Positions 8,063 to 17,390 are shown, counted from the stretch's first letter. The stretch is 64,000 nucleotides of DNA from Desulfobacillus sp041396245 (GCA_041396245.1 JAWKYW010000006.1:1-64000); one strand, 5' to 3'. The notes: generated by a model not told the origin, from the letters alone. Numbers and translations: made by a program.

Positions 8063-8733
8063 CCTTCGTAGTTCCGCAGGCCGTCGAGGTCGAGCACGGT
8101 GATGCCGCCGTACTCGATGCGCAGCAGGCCGGTCTTCTCAAGCACTTTCAGCGCCTGGTTGGCGCGCTGGCGCGAAAGCCCGGCAAGGTAGCCGATTTCC
8201 TCCTGCGAGATCTGCAACTGCGGCCCGATGCCCGGATAAAGGTGGGGGTTGAACATTGCTGCCAGGCTGCGCGCCACGCGGGCGTCGGGTTCGAGCAGTC
8301 GGTCGTACTCGACCATGGCAATGAACTGGCCGAGGCGCTCATTGAGCTGGATCAGCAGGAAACGGTTGAACTCGATGCTGGTGTCCAGCAGCCGGATGAA
8401 AGTGGATTTGGGCATGTAGGCGACGTGGCTGTTGCGCAGTGCAACAACGTCGTAGCGGCGCGACTCGCTCTTGAAAAGGGATCCCTCCCCGAACCAGCAG
8501 CCGGTAGGCAGGCCGGTGAAAGTGGTCGGCTTTCCGTCCGCGGACAAATTGGTCATTTTGACCAGGCCGTCGATCACCCCGAACCAGTGTTCGACCGGTT
8601 CGCCCTTGCGGCAGACAAAGCCCCCTGCCGGAATCTGGCGCGTGACGATCTCGCCTTCCACGCGCCGCAACTGTTCGGGAGTCAGTGCCCGCGACCAGAG
8701 ACTGGCGTTCAGCATTTCGCCCAGCGTAAGCAT
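8059..8733 (-). CDS. Crp/Fnr-family transcription regulator
   Basis: The product has 224 residues. An N-terminal cyclic-nucleotide-like beta-roll (PAGGFVCRKGEPVEHWFGVI at about 36-55, then GCWFGEGSLF) is joined by a dimer helix to a winged helix with QISQEEIGYLAGLSRQRANQ at about 173-192, the DNA-reading helix-turn-helix. It has no N-terminal cysteine cluster, so it is not an Fnr-type oxygen sensor. The start is uncertain: no strong site precedes 8733, and a second ATG lies at 8714. It faces icmF convergently and is divergent from the acyl-CoA ligase operon, which it may regulate (inference). Confidence 0.85.
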   Translation of the reverse strand: MLTLGEMLNASLWSRALTPEQLRRVEGEIVTRQIPAGGFVCRKGEPVEHWFGVIDGLVKMTNLSADGKPTTFTGLPTGCWFGEGSLFKSESRRYDVVALRNSHVAYMPKSTFIRLLDTSIEFNRFLLIQLNERLGQFIAMVEYDRLLEPDARVARSLAAMFNPHLYPGIGPQLQISQEEIGYLAGLSRQRANQALKVLEKTGLLRIEYGGITVLDLDGLRNYEG

Positions 8734-8969
8734 GGAGGCAGTTTACCGGATTGTCCGCCGGATGACAGCGCGGCCGGGAGGGGTCCAGTAATCTGGCCGT
8801 CTTTCCCGGGGGACACCCCGGTGCGGCCGTCCGGTTTGACTCGGCGGATCGATCCGATGGAGATGGGGTATCATCGGCCGCAACCGCCAATAAATAAGAC
8901 TGCGCCGGTCGGCCAAACGTCCAGGCGTCACGGCTGACCGGGATGTCAGCGCGAAAACAGGAGGAGTTC

Positions 8970-10934
8970 ATGTCGGACCAGGTTCGGCAGCCGTCGCTCA
9001 GCACGTTTCCCCGTCTGTTGATGCACCACGCCCAGGTTCGGCCGAACCATCCGGCCACGCGCGAAAAGGACATGGGCATCTGGCAGACCTGGACCTGGCC
9101 GCAGGTGGCCGAGGAAGTGCGCGCCATGGCCAGCGGCCTGGCCGAACTCGGCTTCAAGCGCGGCGACAACCTGGCCATCATCGGCGACAACCGGCCGCGA
9201 CTGTACTGGGCGATGGCGGCGGCCCAGTGCCTGGGCGGCGTGCCGGTGCCGATGTACCAGGACGCGGTGGCGGCCGAGATGATCTTCGTGCTGCAGGATG
9301 CCGGCATCAGGTTCGCCATCGTCGAGGATCAGGAGCAGGTCGACAAGCTGCTCGAAAACAAGGCGCAATGCCCCGAACTCGCCCACATCCTCTACGACGA
9401 CCCGCGCGGCCTGCGCCACTATAACCAGCCTTTCCTGCATGGACTCGACGAGGTGCAGGAGATGGGGCGCATCCACAACCGCAACCATCCCGAATTCCTC
9501 GACCGGGAAATCGAACTGGGCCAGCCGGACGACGTGTCGGTCATGCTGTACACCTCCGGCACCACCGGCAAGCCGAAGGGCGTCTGCCAGACCCATGCCG
9601 CATTCATCAAGGCGGCGCGCATCGGCTGCGAATTCGACAAGCTCACCCAGGATGACAACATCCTCTCCTACCTGCCGATGGCCTGGGTGGGCGATCACCT
9701 CTTTTCCTTCGCCCAGGCACTCTACGCCGGCTTCACCATCAATTGCCCGGAATCCGGCGACACGGTGATGACCGACATGCGCGAGATCGGGCCGAGCTAC
9801 TATTTCGCCCCGCCGCGCGTCTTCGAGAACCTGCTCACCCAGGTCATGATCCGCATGGAGGACGCCGGCGCCATCAAACGCCGGATGTTCCACTATTTCA
9901 TGGACGTGGCGCGCCGCTGCGGTGCCGAAATCCTCGACGGCAAGCCGGTCGCCGCCGGCGACCGGCTACGCTATGCCCTGGGCAAGCTGTTCGTGTATGG
10001 CCCGCTCAAGAACGTGCTCGGCATGAGCCGCATTCGCGTCGCCTACACGGCCGGTGCCGCCATCGGCCCCGACCTGTTCCGCTTCTACCGCTCGATCGGC
10101 GTCAACCTCAAGCAGCTCTACGGCTCGACCGAGACCTGTGCCGCGGTCTGCCTGCAGCCGGATGGCCAGATCAAGCTCGACACGGTAGGGCCGCCGGCGC
10201 CCGGCGTCGAAGTGAAGATCGCCGACAGCGGCGAGGTCCTGGTGCGCGGCGAGGTCATGCTCAAGGGGTATTACAAGCGGCCGGAGGCCACCGCCGAGGT
10301 GATCGACGCCGAGGGCTATTTCCACACCGGCGATGCCGGCTTCTTCGACGAGGACGGCCATCTCAAGATCATCGACCGCGCCAAGGACGTCGGCAAGCTG
10401 GCCAACGGCGCCATGTTTGCGCCCAATTACATCGAGAACAAGCTGAAGTTCTTCCAGCACATCAAGGAGGCGGTCTGCTTCGGTCACGACCGCGACGAGG
10501 TCTGCGCCTTCATCAATATCGACATGGGTGCGGTCGGCAACTGGGCCGAGCGGCGCAACATCGCCTATTCCGGCTACACCGATCTCGCGCAGAAGCAGGA
10601 AGTGTGCGACCTCATCCTCGACTGTGTCGAGAAGGCCAACGCCGAGCTCGCGCACGACGCCATGATCGCCGACTCCCAGGTGCACCGTTTCCTCATCCTG
10701 CACAAGGAGCTCGATCCGGACGACGACGAGCTGACGCGTACCCGCAAGGTGCGGCGCGGCTTCATCGCCGAGAAATACGCCGTGCTGATCGACGCCCTGT
10801 ATTCCGGCAAGACCTCCCAGTTCATCGAGACCGAGGTCAAGTTCGAGGACGGACGCAAGGGCAAGGTGAGCGCGGACCTGCGCATCATGGAAGCGAAAAC
10901 CTATCCGGCCCAGGCCGCGAAGAAGGCAGCCTGA
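8970..10934 (+). CDS. Long-chain-type acyl-CoA synthetase (AMP-forming)
   Basis: The enzyme has 654 residues. The ATG at 8970 follows AGGAGG and is preferred over the in-frame ATG at 8943. The adenylation P-loop is YTSGTTGKPKG at about 194-204; GSTETCA and YFHTGDAGFFDEDGHLKIID supply the ATP/Mg and hinge motifs. It activates a carboxylic acid to its CoA thioester via an acyl-AMP; family members with this length act on long-chain or aromatic acids. It is abutted with no gap to livG, so substrate import and CoA activation are probably coupled. The 236-bp region upstream, shared with the divergent regulator, holds no other gene. Confidence 0.88.
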   Translation: MSDQVRQPSLSTFPRLLMHHAQVRPNHPATREKDMGIWQTWTWPQVAEEVRAMASGLAELGFKRGDNLAIIGDNRPRLYWAMAAAQCLGGVPVPMYQDAVAAEMIFVLQDAGIRFAIVEDQEQVDKLLENKAQCPELAHILYDDPRGLRHYNQPFLHGLDEVQEMGRIHNRNHPEFLDREIELGQPDDVSVMLYTSGTTGKPKGVCQTHAAFIKAARIGCEFDKLTQDDNILSYLPMAWVGDHLFSFAQALYAGFTINCPESGDTVMTDMREIGPSYYFAPPRVFENLLTQVMIRMEDAGAIKRRMFHYFMDVARRCGAEILDGKPVAAGDRLRYALGKLFVYGPLKNVLGMSRIRVAYTAGAAIGPDLFRFYRSIGVNLKQLYGSTETCAAVCLQPDGQIKLDTVGPPAPGVEVKIADSGEVLVRGEVMLKGYYKRPEATAEVIDAEGYFHTGDAGFFDEDGHLKIIDRAKDVGKLANGAMFAPNYIENKLKFFQHIKEAVCFGHDRDEVCAFINIDMGAVGNWAERRNIAYSGYTDLAQKQEVCDLILDCVEKANAELAHDAMIADSQVHRFLILHKELDPDDDELTRTRKVRRGFIAEKYAVLIDALYSGKTSQFIETEVKFEDGRKGKVSADLRIMEAKTYPAQAAKKAA

Positions 10935-11723
10935 ATGAGCGAAGGCAGACAGATCGGCGAGGTGATCCTCGACCTGCAAAACATCTCGCTGCGCTTCGGC
11001 GGGGTGAAGGCGCTGACCGACATCTCCTTCGACGTGCGCGAGCACGAGATCCGCGCCATCATCGGTCCCAATGGTGCCGGCAAGAGCTCGATGCTCAACG
11101 TCATCAACGGCGTCTATCATCCGCAGGAAGGCACCATCGTTTTCCGCGGCAAGAAGCGCCACGACATGGATACGCACGAGGCGGCCGAGGCCGGCTTCGC
11201 CCGCACCTTCCAGAACATCGCCCTGTTCAAGGGCATGAGCGTGCTGGACAACCTGATGACCGGCCGCAACCTGAAGATGAAGTCCAACTTCCTGCTGCAG
11301 GCGCTCTACTGGGGCCCGGCGCAGCGGGAAGAGATGGCGAACCGCCGGAAGGTGGAGGAGATCATCGATTTCCTCGAGATCGAGCACATCCGCAAGACGC
11401 CGGTGGGGCGCCTGCCCTACGGCCTGCAGAAGCGCGTCGAACTGGGCCGGGCGCTGGCGTCAGAGCCGAAGATACTGCTGCTCGACGAACCGATGGCCGG
11501 CATGAACGTCGAGGAAAAGCAGGACATGTGCCGCTTCGTGCTCGACGTGAACGACCAGTTCGGCACCACCATCGTCCTCATCGAGCACGACATGGGCGTG
11601 GTGATGGACATCTCCGACCGGGTCGTCGTGCTCGACTACGGCAAGAAGATCGGCGACGGCACGCCGGAGGAAGTCAAGAACAACCCGGACGTCATCGCCG
11701 CCTATCTCGGCACGGCGCACTGA
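10935..11723 (+). CDS. livG: Branched-chain-type ABC importer ATPase (LivG-like)
   Basis: The protein has 262 residues. Walker A GPNGAGKSS is at about 48-56, the ABC signature is represented by LPYGLQKRVELGRAL and Walker B by ILLLDEPMAGM. The loop and the longer C-terminus with IAAYLG mark the LivG rather than LivF subfamily. Its ATG follows the ligase stop directly. It powers import of the ligand bound by the LivK-type protein at 13775. Family members carry branched-chain amino acids, urea, or aromatic and other carboxylates, so the symbol refers to the subfamily, not a proven substrate. Confidence 0.88.
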   Translation: MSEGRQIGEVILDLQNISLRFGGVKALTDISFDVREHEIRAIIGPNGAGKSSMLNVINGVYHPQEGTIVFRGKKRHDMDTHEAAEAGFARTFQNIALFKGMSVLDNLMTGRNLKMKSNFLLQALYWGPAQREEMANRRKVEEIIDFLEIEHIRKTPVGRLPYGLQKRVELGRALASEPKILLLDEPMAGMNVEEKQDMCRFVLDVNDQFGTTIVLIEHDMGVVMDISDRVVVLDYGKKIGDGTPEEVKNNPDVIAAYLGTAH

Positions 11724-11738
11724 GGAGACGGCCACACC

Positions 11739-12635
11739 ATGCAATTCTTCTTTGAAGTCCTCATCGGCGGCCTGCTCTCGGGCATCATGTATTCCCTGGT
11801 CGCCCTCGGGTTCGTGCTGATCTACAAGGCCTCCGGCGTGTTCAACTTCGCCCAGGGCGCCATGGTGTTCTTCGCCGCACTGACCTTCGTCGGCGTGATG
11901 GAGATGGGGGCGCCGTTCTGGCTGTCGCTGATCATCACCTTCGGCGCCATGGTGCTGCTCGGCGTCGTGACGGAGAAGGTCGTCCTGCGCCCCCTGGTCA
12001 ACCAGCCGCAGATCACTCTCTTCATGGCCACCATCGGCCTGACCTTCTTCATCGAGGGCCTCGCCCAGGGCATGTGGGGCGCCAGCGTGCGCGGGCTCGA
12101 GATCCCGGGCATCCAGGACGAGCCGATCGAGTGGGCGATGGACAACTGGGGCATCGGCATTTCCAGGTTCGATCTGTTTGCCGCGGGCGTCTCTGCCGTA
12201 CTGGTGAGCGTGCTGGCCGTCTTTTTCAACAAGACCCGCATCGGCCGGGCGCTGCGCGCCGTGGCCGACGACCACCAGGCGGCCCTCGCGATCGGCATTC
12301 CGCTGCAGAACATCTGGCGCATCGTCTGGGCCGTGGCCGGTTTCGTCGCGCTCGTCGCGGGCCTGATGTGGGGGGCGCGCAACGGCGTGCAGTTCGCCCT
12401 GACGTTCGTCGCGCTGAAGGCCCTGCCGGTGCTGATCATCGGCGGCTTCGAGTCGGTGGCCGGCGCCATCGTCGGCGGGCTCATCATCGGGGCTTCGGAA
12501 AAGCTGGGCGAGGTGTACCTCGGGCCGATGGTCGGGGGCGGCATCGAAGGCTGGTTCCCCTACGTCATGGCGTTGCTGTTCCTGCTGGTGCGACCCGAAG
12601 GCCTCTTCGGCGAGAAACATATCGACAGGGTGTAA
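11739..12635 (+). CDS. livH: ABC importer inner-membrane permease (LivH-like)
   Basis: The product has 298 residues, nearly all hydrophobic, with about eight membrane segments. SGIMYSLVALGFVLIYKASG at the N-terminus and GGFESVAGAIVGGLIIG near the C-terminus are signature regions of LivH permeases; the latter is the cytoplasmic coupling region. A GAGGAGA site sits 15 bases after the livG stop. It pairs with the next permease to form the translocation channel. Confidence 0.9.
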   Translation: MQFFFEVLIGGLLSGIMYSLVALGFVLIYKASGVFNFAQGAMVFFAALTFVGVMEMGAPFWLSLIITFGAMVLLGVVTEKVVLRPLVNQPQITLFMATIGLTFFIEGLAQGMWGASVRGLEIPGIQDEPIEWAMDNWGIGISRFDLFAAGVSAVLVSVLAVFFNKTRIGRALRAVADDHQAALAIGIPLQNIWRIVWAVAGFVALVAGLMWGARNGVQFALTFVALKALPVLIIGGFESVAGAIVGGLIIGASEKLGEVYLGPMVGGGIEGWFPYVMALLFLLVRPEGLFGEKHIDRV

Positions 12636-12640
12636 TCGAG

Positions 12641-13705
12641 ATGCTCTACAGGGAAGCCGGCCAGTTCAAGGCCAGTTACAGGGAAGACCAGCAGATTTTT
12701 CCGATCCGCCAGGATCGCATCGGGGTGGCGCTGATCATCGCCTTTTTCTACCTTGCCGTGCCGGTCTTCGCCAACCAGTACTGGCTGCAGGCAATTCTCA
12801 TCCCGGTGCTGATCTTCTCGCTGGCGGCGATCGGCCTGAACATCCTCACCGGCTATGCCGGCCAGCTCTCGCTCGGCTCGGCTGCCTTCATGGCGGTGGG
12901 CGCGTTCGCCGCCTACAATTTCATTCTGCGCATCCCGGGCATGCCGGTCCTGCTGGCCTTCGTCCTCGGCGGACTGTGCGCGGCCCTGGTGGGCATCGCC
13001 TTTGGCCTGCCCAGCCTGCGCATCAAGGGCTTCTACCTTGCGGTGGCGACCCTGGCGGCACAGTTCTTCATCGTCTGGGCCCTGACCAAGTTTCCCTGGT
13101 TTTCCAACTACAGTACATCCGGCGTGATCACGGCGCAGAAGGTCCAGATTCTCGGCTATGCCTTCACCTCGCCGGAAGCCAAGTACCTGCTTACGCTCGC
13201 GGTGGTGTCCGTGCTGGCCCTGGCTGCCAAGAACATGGTGCGCAGCAGCATCGGGCGCTCCTGGATGGCCATCCGCGACATGGACGTGGCGGCCGAGGTG
13301 ATCGGCTTCCGGCCGATGCGCACCAAGCTGTCGGCCTTTGCCATCAGTTCCTTCTATTGCGGCGTCGCCGGTGCGCTTTACGCCTACACCTATCTGGGCA
13401 CGGTCGAGCCGGAAGGCTTCAATCTGGACATGTCCTTCCGCATCCTGTTCATGGTCATCATCGGCGGCGTGGGCAGCATACTCGGCTCCTTTCTCGGCGC
13501 CGCCTTCATCGTGCTGCTGCCGATTTTCCTGAACATTTCGATGCACGTGCTGGGGGGCTGGGTTCCGCAGGGTCTGGCCTCCAACCTGGAACTGATCGTC
13601 TTCGGCGGACTGATCATCTTCTTCCTGATCGTCGAGCCGCATGGTCTGGCGCGCCTGTGGCAGATCGGCAAGGAAAAACTGCGCCTGTGGCCCTTCCCGC
13701 ACTAA
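12641..13705 (+). CDS. livM: ABC importer inner-membrane permease (LivM-like)
   Basis: The product has 354 residues from the ATG at 12641, five bases after livH. After a hydrophilic start it has about nine membrane helices, including GLNILTGYAGQLSLGSAAFM and the coupling motif GGVGSILGSFLGAAF, both LivM hallmarks. The same frame is open much further upstream inside livH, but that extension has no homologous character. It forms the heteromeric permease with the LivH-like subunit. Confidence 0.9.
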   Translation: MLYREAGQFKASYREDQQIFPIRQDRIGVALIIAFFYLAVPVFANQYWLQAILIPVLIFSLAAIGLNILTGYAGQLSLGSAAFMAVGAFAAYNFILRIPGMPVLLAFVLGGLCAALVGIAFGLPSLRIKGFYLAVATLAAQFFIVWALTKFPWFSNYSTSGVITAQKVQILGYAFTSPEAKYLLTLAVVSVLALAAKNMVRSSIGRSWMAIRDMDVAAEVIGFRPMRTKLSAFAISSFYCGVAGALYAYTYLGTVEPEGFNLDMSFRILFMVIIGGVGSILGSFLGAAFIVLLPIFLNISMHVLGGWVPQGLASNLELIVFGGLIIFFLIVEPHGLARLWQIGKEKLRLWPFPH

Positions 13706-13774
13706 AATGATGAACGCGTTGCCCATTCCGGCAGCAACGATTTCGGTGTTGGTCTAACAAAGAGGAGACAAAGC

Positions 13775-15097
13775 ATGAAAAGGAAAACATCTGCATTGAT
13801 CGGGCTGGCCGTTGCGGCGGCCCTCGGCGCTTCTGTCGTCCAGGCGGCGGAGCAGTACGTCGGCCTGCCCAGCTACCGCGTCGGTCCCTATGCCGCCGGC
13901 GGCACCGGCATCTTCGGCGGCATGATCGACTACTTCCAGCTGGTGAATGCGCGCGACGGCGGCGTGAACGGCGTCAAGATCACCTGGAGCGAGTGCGAGA
14001 CCGAGTACAACAACGCCCGCGGCGTCGAGTGCTGGGAGCGCATGAAGAAGGGCGGGCCGACCGGCAACACGGTCTTCCATCCGCTGTCGACCGGCATCAC
14101 CTATTCGGTGATCGAGAAGGCGCCCGCCGACAAGGTGCCGGTGATCTCCCTCGGTTATGGCCGCACCGACGCCTCCGACGGCCGCGTCTTTCCCTACGTC
14201 TTTCCGCTGGTGACCAACTACTGGTCGCAGAACACCGCCAAGATCAAGTTCATCGGCATGAAGGAAGGCGGCATGGACAAGCTGAAGGGCAAGAAGATCG
14301 TGAACATCTATCACGACTCGGCCTACGGCAAGGAGACCATCCCGGTGCTGGATGCCCAGGCCAAGATGTACGGCTTTAGCGTCCAGCACATTCCGGTCGC
14401 CCACCCCGGCAACGAGCAGCAGTCGCAGTGGCTGCAGGTGCGCCAGGCGAAGCCCGACTGGGTCATCCTGCGCGGCTGGGGCGTGATGAACCCGACGGCG
14501 CTGAAGGCCGCCGCCAAGATCGGCTTCCCGCGCAACAAGATCGTCGGCGTGTGGTGGTCCGGCGCCGAGGAGGACACCATCCCGGCCGGCAGCGCCGCCA
14601 AGGGCTTCATTGCCGCCGGTTTCAACGTCGCCGGCGCCAACTATCCGGTGATCAAGGATATCCAGAAGTACGTCGCCGCCAAGGGCAATTCCAACATGGA
14701 GGACAAGTCGCGCATCGGCAGCGTGTATTACAACCGCGGCGTGGTGCACGGCATCATCACCGTCGAGGCCATCCGCAAGGCGCAGGAGAAGTACGGCAAG
14801 GGCAAGTCGATCACCGGCGAGCAGATGCGCTGGGGCATCGAGAACCTGAGCATCGACAACGCCCTGCTGAAGAAGCTCGGCGCCGAGGGCTTCATGCCCG
14901 AGCTGAAGGTCTCCTGCATGGACCATGAAGGCTCCGGCAAGGTCAAGTTCCAGCAGTGGGACGGCAAGAAGTGGAACGTCATTACCGACTGGATCGACGC
15001 CGACAGCAAGCTGGTGCGCGGCATGATCGTGGAGTCCGCCGCCAAGTACGCCAAGGAGAAGGGCATCACTCCGCGCGACTGCAGCAAGGAAAGCTGA
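13775..15097 (+). CDS. livK: Periplasmic substrate-binding protein of the Liv-type importer
   Basis: The product has 440 residues. A signal peptide (KRKTSALIGLAVAAALGASV...QA) is cleaved before AEQYV. The mature part has the type I periplasmic-binding fold: ITWSECETEYNNARGVECWE, then VNIYHDSAYGKETIPVLDAQ in the second lobe. AAGAGGAGA precedes the start. It is longer than amino-acid LivJ/LivK proteins and resembles the relatives that bind carboxylates or aromatics; with an acyl-CoA ligase in the operon, a carboxylic acid ligand is more likely than a branched amino acid (inference). Confidence 0.82.
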   Translation: MKRKTSALIGLAVAAALGASVVQAAEQYVGLPSYRVGPYAAGGTGIFGGMIDYFQLVNARDGGVNGVKITWSECETEYNNARGVECWERMKKGGPTGNTVFHPLSTGITYSVIEKAPADKVPVISLGYGRTDASDGRVFPYVFPLVTNYWSQNTAKIKFIGMKEGGMDKLKGKKIVNIYHDSAYGKETIPVLDAQAKMYGFSVQHIPVAHPGNEQQSQWLQVRQAKPDWVILRGWGVMNPTALKAAAKIGFPRNKIVGVWWSGAEEDTIPAGSAAKGFIAAGFNVAGANYPVIKDIQKYVAAKGNSNMEDKSRIGSVYYNRGVVHGIITVEAIRKAQEKYGKGKSITGEQMRWGIENLSIDNALLKKLGAEGFMPELKVSCMDHEGSGKVKFQQWDGKKWNVITDWIDADSKLVRGMIVESAAKYAKEKGITPRDCSKES

Positions 15098-15107
15098 TCC
15101 GAATCCG

Positions 15108-15166
15108 CCCTCTCCCGTCCGCGGGAGAGGGCTGGGCTGAGGGGCACCCCTCAGCCCAGCCCTTTT
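15108..15166 (+). terminator. Double hairpin with T-run between livK and livF, also a dispersed-repeat type
   Basis: CCCTCTCCCG (15108-15117) pairs with CGGGAGAGGG (15122-15131). A second, partly overlapping hairpin pairs 15129-15144 with 15147-15162 over 16 bases and is followed by TTTT. The second hairpin plus T-run looks like an intrinsic terminator, which would lower livF relative to livK. The CCCTCTCCC/GGGAGAGGG then CTGGGCTGAGGGG layout is also that of a palindromic repeat scattered through many proteobacterial genomes. Confidence 0.65.
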
Positions 15167-15191
15167 GCGGAACGATCCGACTGGAACCGCC

Positions 15192-16025
15192 ATGCAACAA
15201 GCACAGACTGCACAAGCCGCCGGCTCGCCCTACCTCAACATCAACAACATCGAGGTCATCTACGACCACGTCATCCTGGTGCTGAAGGGCGTTTCGCTGC
15301 AGGTCGAACAGGGCAGGATCGTTGCCCTGCTCGGCGCAAACGGCGCCGGCAAGACCACCACGCTGAAAGCGATTTCCAACCTCCTGCGCGCCGAGCGCGG
15401 CGACATCACCAAGGGCAGCATCGAATTCCAGGGACAGCGCATCGACCAGCTGACTCCCTCCGACCTCGTCAAGCGCGGCGTCATCCAGGTCATGGAAGGC
15501 CGGCACTGCTTCCAGCACCTCACCGTCGAGGAGAACCTGCTCACCGGCGCCTATACCCGCGGCGGCGATCGCGCCGGCATCAAGCAGTCGCTGGAGAAGG
15601 TGTACGAGTATTTTCCGCGCCTGAAACAGCGCCGCACCTCGCAATCCGGCTACACCTCCGGCGGCGAGCAGCAGATGACCGCGCTGGGCCGCGCCCTGAT
15701 GGCAAAACCCGAGATGATCCTGCTAGACGAGCCTTCCATGGGACTGGCTCCGCAGATCGTCGAGGAAATTTTCGAGATCGTGCGCGACCTCAACCAGCGC
15801 GAAAAGGTGAGTTTCCTGCTCGCCGAACAGAACACCATGGTGGCGTTGCGCTACGCCGACTTCGGCTACATCCTCGAGAACGGCCGCGTGGTGATGGAAG
15901 GCGACGCCAAGGAACTGGCCGAGAACGAGGACGTCAAGGAATTCTATCTCGGTCTGTCATCGGGCGAGCGAAAGAGCTTCCGCGACGTCAAACACTACCG
16001 CCGCCGCAAACGCTGGCTGGCTTGA
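15192..16025 (+). CDS. livF: Branched-chain-type ABC importer ATPase (LivF-like)
   Basis: The protein has 277 residues from the ATG at 15192. Walker A is GANGAGKTT, the signature is YTSGGEQQMTALGRAL, and Walker B is MILLDEPSMGLAPQIVEEIF, typical of LivF. The C-terminal tail after YLGLSSGERKSF is about 25 residues longer than the usual LivF and very basic (HYRRRKRW). It forms the second ATPase of the importer. It is separated from livK by a terminator-like repeat, so it may be expressed at a lower level or from read-through. Confidence 0.88.
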   Translation: MQQAQTAQAAGSPYLNINNIEVIYDHVILVLKGVSLQVEQGRIVALLGANGAGKTTTLKAISNLLRAERGDITKGSIEFQGQRIDQLTPSDLVKRGVIQVMEGRHCFQHLTVEENLLTGAYTRGGDRAGIKQSLEKVYEYFPRLKQRRTSQSGYTSGGEQQMTALGRALMAKPEMILLDEPSMGLAPQIVEEIFEIVRDLNQREKVSFLLAEQNTMVALRYADFGYILENGRVVMEGDAKELAENEDVKEFYLGLSSGERKSFRDVKHYRRRKRWLA

Positions 16026-16042
16026 AAACAGGAACCGCATTT

Positions 16043-16137
16043 AACGCAAAGTGCGCAAGGACGCAAAGATCGCAAAGCGAAATTGTTTGGTGATTCGCTT
16101 TTCCTTGCGTCCTTTGCGTCTTTGCGCTCTTTGCGTT
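16043..16137 (+). repeat. 95-bp inverted repeat built of CGCAAAG units
   Basis: Left arm 16043-16081 begins AACGCAAAG and right arm 16094-16137 ends CTTTGCGTT. The left arm contains CGCAAAG-like heptamers every 8-9 bases and the right arm their complements, so the element can fold back on itself imperfectly. It has no coding content and lies between livF and the next gene. Elements of this kind recur in intergenic regions of many proteobacteria; as RNA it would form a long stem. Confidence 0.7.
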
Positions 16138-16157
16138 GAAAGAGGTTTACTTCCGGA

Positions 16158-17390
16158 ATGAAATACTACGACGACCTCGAAACCCGCGACCCCGAGCAGC
16201 GCGAGCGCGAGCTGTTCGCCGCCCTGCCCGGACAGGTCGCCCATGCCATGCGGAACGCGGCGGCCTTTGCCGATCTGTACAAGGGTGTCGATGCGAAGCA
16301 GGTAAACAGTCGCAGGGCGCTGGCGGAGCTGCCGGTGATCCGCAAGCACGAGCTGATCGAGCGGCAGAAGGCCCTGCCGCCCTTTGGCGGGCTCAACGCC
16401 ACGCCTTTGGCGAAGCTCGGCCGCCTCTTCAGTTCGCCCGGCCCGATCTACGATCCGGAGGGGACCGGCGAGGACTGGTGGCGCTTTGCCCGCGCGCTGT
16501 TCGCGGCGGGCTTTCGCGCCGGCGACCTGGTGCACAACACTTTTTCCTACCACTTCACGCCGGCCGGCTTCATGACGGAGGGTGCGGCGCGCAAGATCGG
16601 CTGCGTCGTGTTCCCCGCCGGCGTCGGCCAGACCGAGATGCAGGTGCAGGCCATCGCCGACCTCAAGCCGGCCGGCTACATCGGCACGCCGTCGTTCCTG
16701 AAGATCATCCTCGAGAAGGCCGACGAGCTGAAACTCGACGTCTCCAGCCTGAAGAAGGCGGTGGTTTCGGGCGAAGCCTTCTTCCCGAACCAGAAAGCGC
16801 TCTGCGCCGAGCGCGGCATCAACGCGCTGCAGGCCTATGGCACGGCCGACCTCGGCCTCGTCGCCTACGAGACGGAAGCACGCGAAGGATTGATCCTGGA
16901 GGAGTCGCTGATCCTCGAGATCGTCCGCCCCGGCACCGGCGATCCGGTGGCGCTTGGCGAAGTCGGTGAGGTGGTGATTACCAGCTTCAACCCGGATTAC
17001 CCGCTGATCCGCTTCGGCACGGGAGATCTATCCGCCGTGCTGCCGGGCATCAGCCCTTGCGGGCGGACCAACATGCGCATCAAGGGCTGGATGGGTCGCG
17101 CCGACCAGACGGCCAAGGTGAAGGGCATGTTCGTGCATCCGAGCCAGGTGGCCGAAGTCCTCAAGCGGCACGCCGAGGTCGGCAAGGCCCGGCTGGTGGT
17201 GGACAACGAAACGGGCCAGGATCGCATGACCCTGCGCTGCGAAGCGGCTGGCGCGCCGGACGGATTCGCCGAGGCGATTGCCGCCAGCATTCGCGACATC
17301 ACCAAGCTGCGTGGCGAGGTCGCGCTTTGCCGCCCGGGCGAGTTGCCCAATGACGGCAAGGTCATCGACGACGCCCGCAAATATGACTGA
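16158..17390 (+). CDS. PaaK-like AMP-binding protein with degenerate ATP loop
   Basis: The product has 410 residues, similar to phenylacetate-CoA ligases (usually about 430-440). Supporting regions are LQAYGTADLGLVAYE, EVGEVVITSFNPDYPLIRF, GTGDLSAVLPG and GRADQTAKVKGMFVHPSQV near the C-terminus. At the place where PaaK has the SSGTTGKPT phosphate-binding loop this protein reads FSSPGPIYDPEG, lacking the Gly/Thr/Lys pattern. It may use ATP differently or not adenylate at all. Its stop overlaps the CoA-transferase start by 8 bases, so the two are coupled. Confidence 0.72.
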   Translation: MKYYDDLETRDPEQRERELFAALPGQVAHAMRNAAAFADLYKGVDAKQVNSRRALAELPVIRKHELIERQKALPPFGGLNATPLAKLGRLFSSPGPIYDPEGTGEDWWRFARALFAAGFRAGDLVHNTFSYHFTPAGFMTEGAARKIGCVVFPAGVGQTEMQVQAIADLKPAGYIGTPSFLKIILEKADELKLDVSSLKKAVVSGEAFFPNQKALCAERGINALQAYGTADLGLVAYETEAREGLILEESLILEIVRPGTGDPVALGEVGEVVITSFNPDYPLIRFGTGDLSAVLPGISPCGRTNMRIKGWMGRADQTAKVKGMFVHPSQVAEVLKRHAEVGKARLVVDNETGQDRMTLRCEAAGAPDGFAEAIAASIRDITKLRGEVALCRPGELPNDGKVIDDARKYD

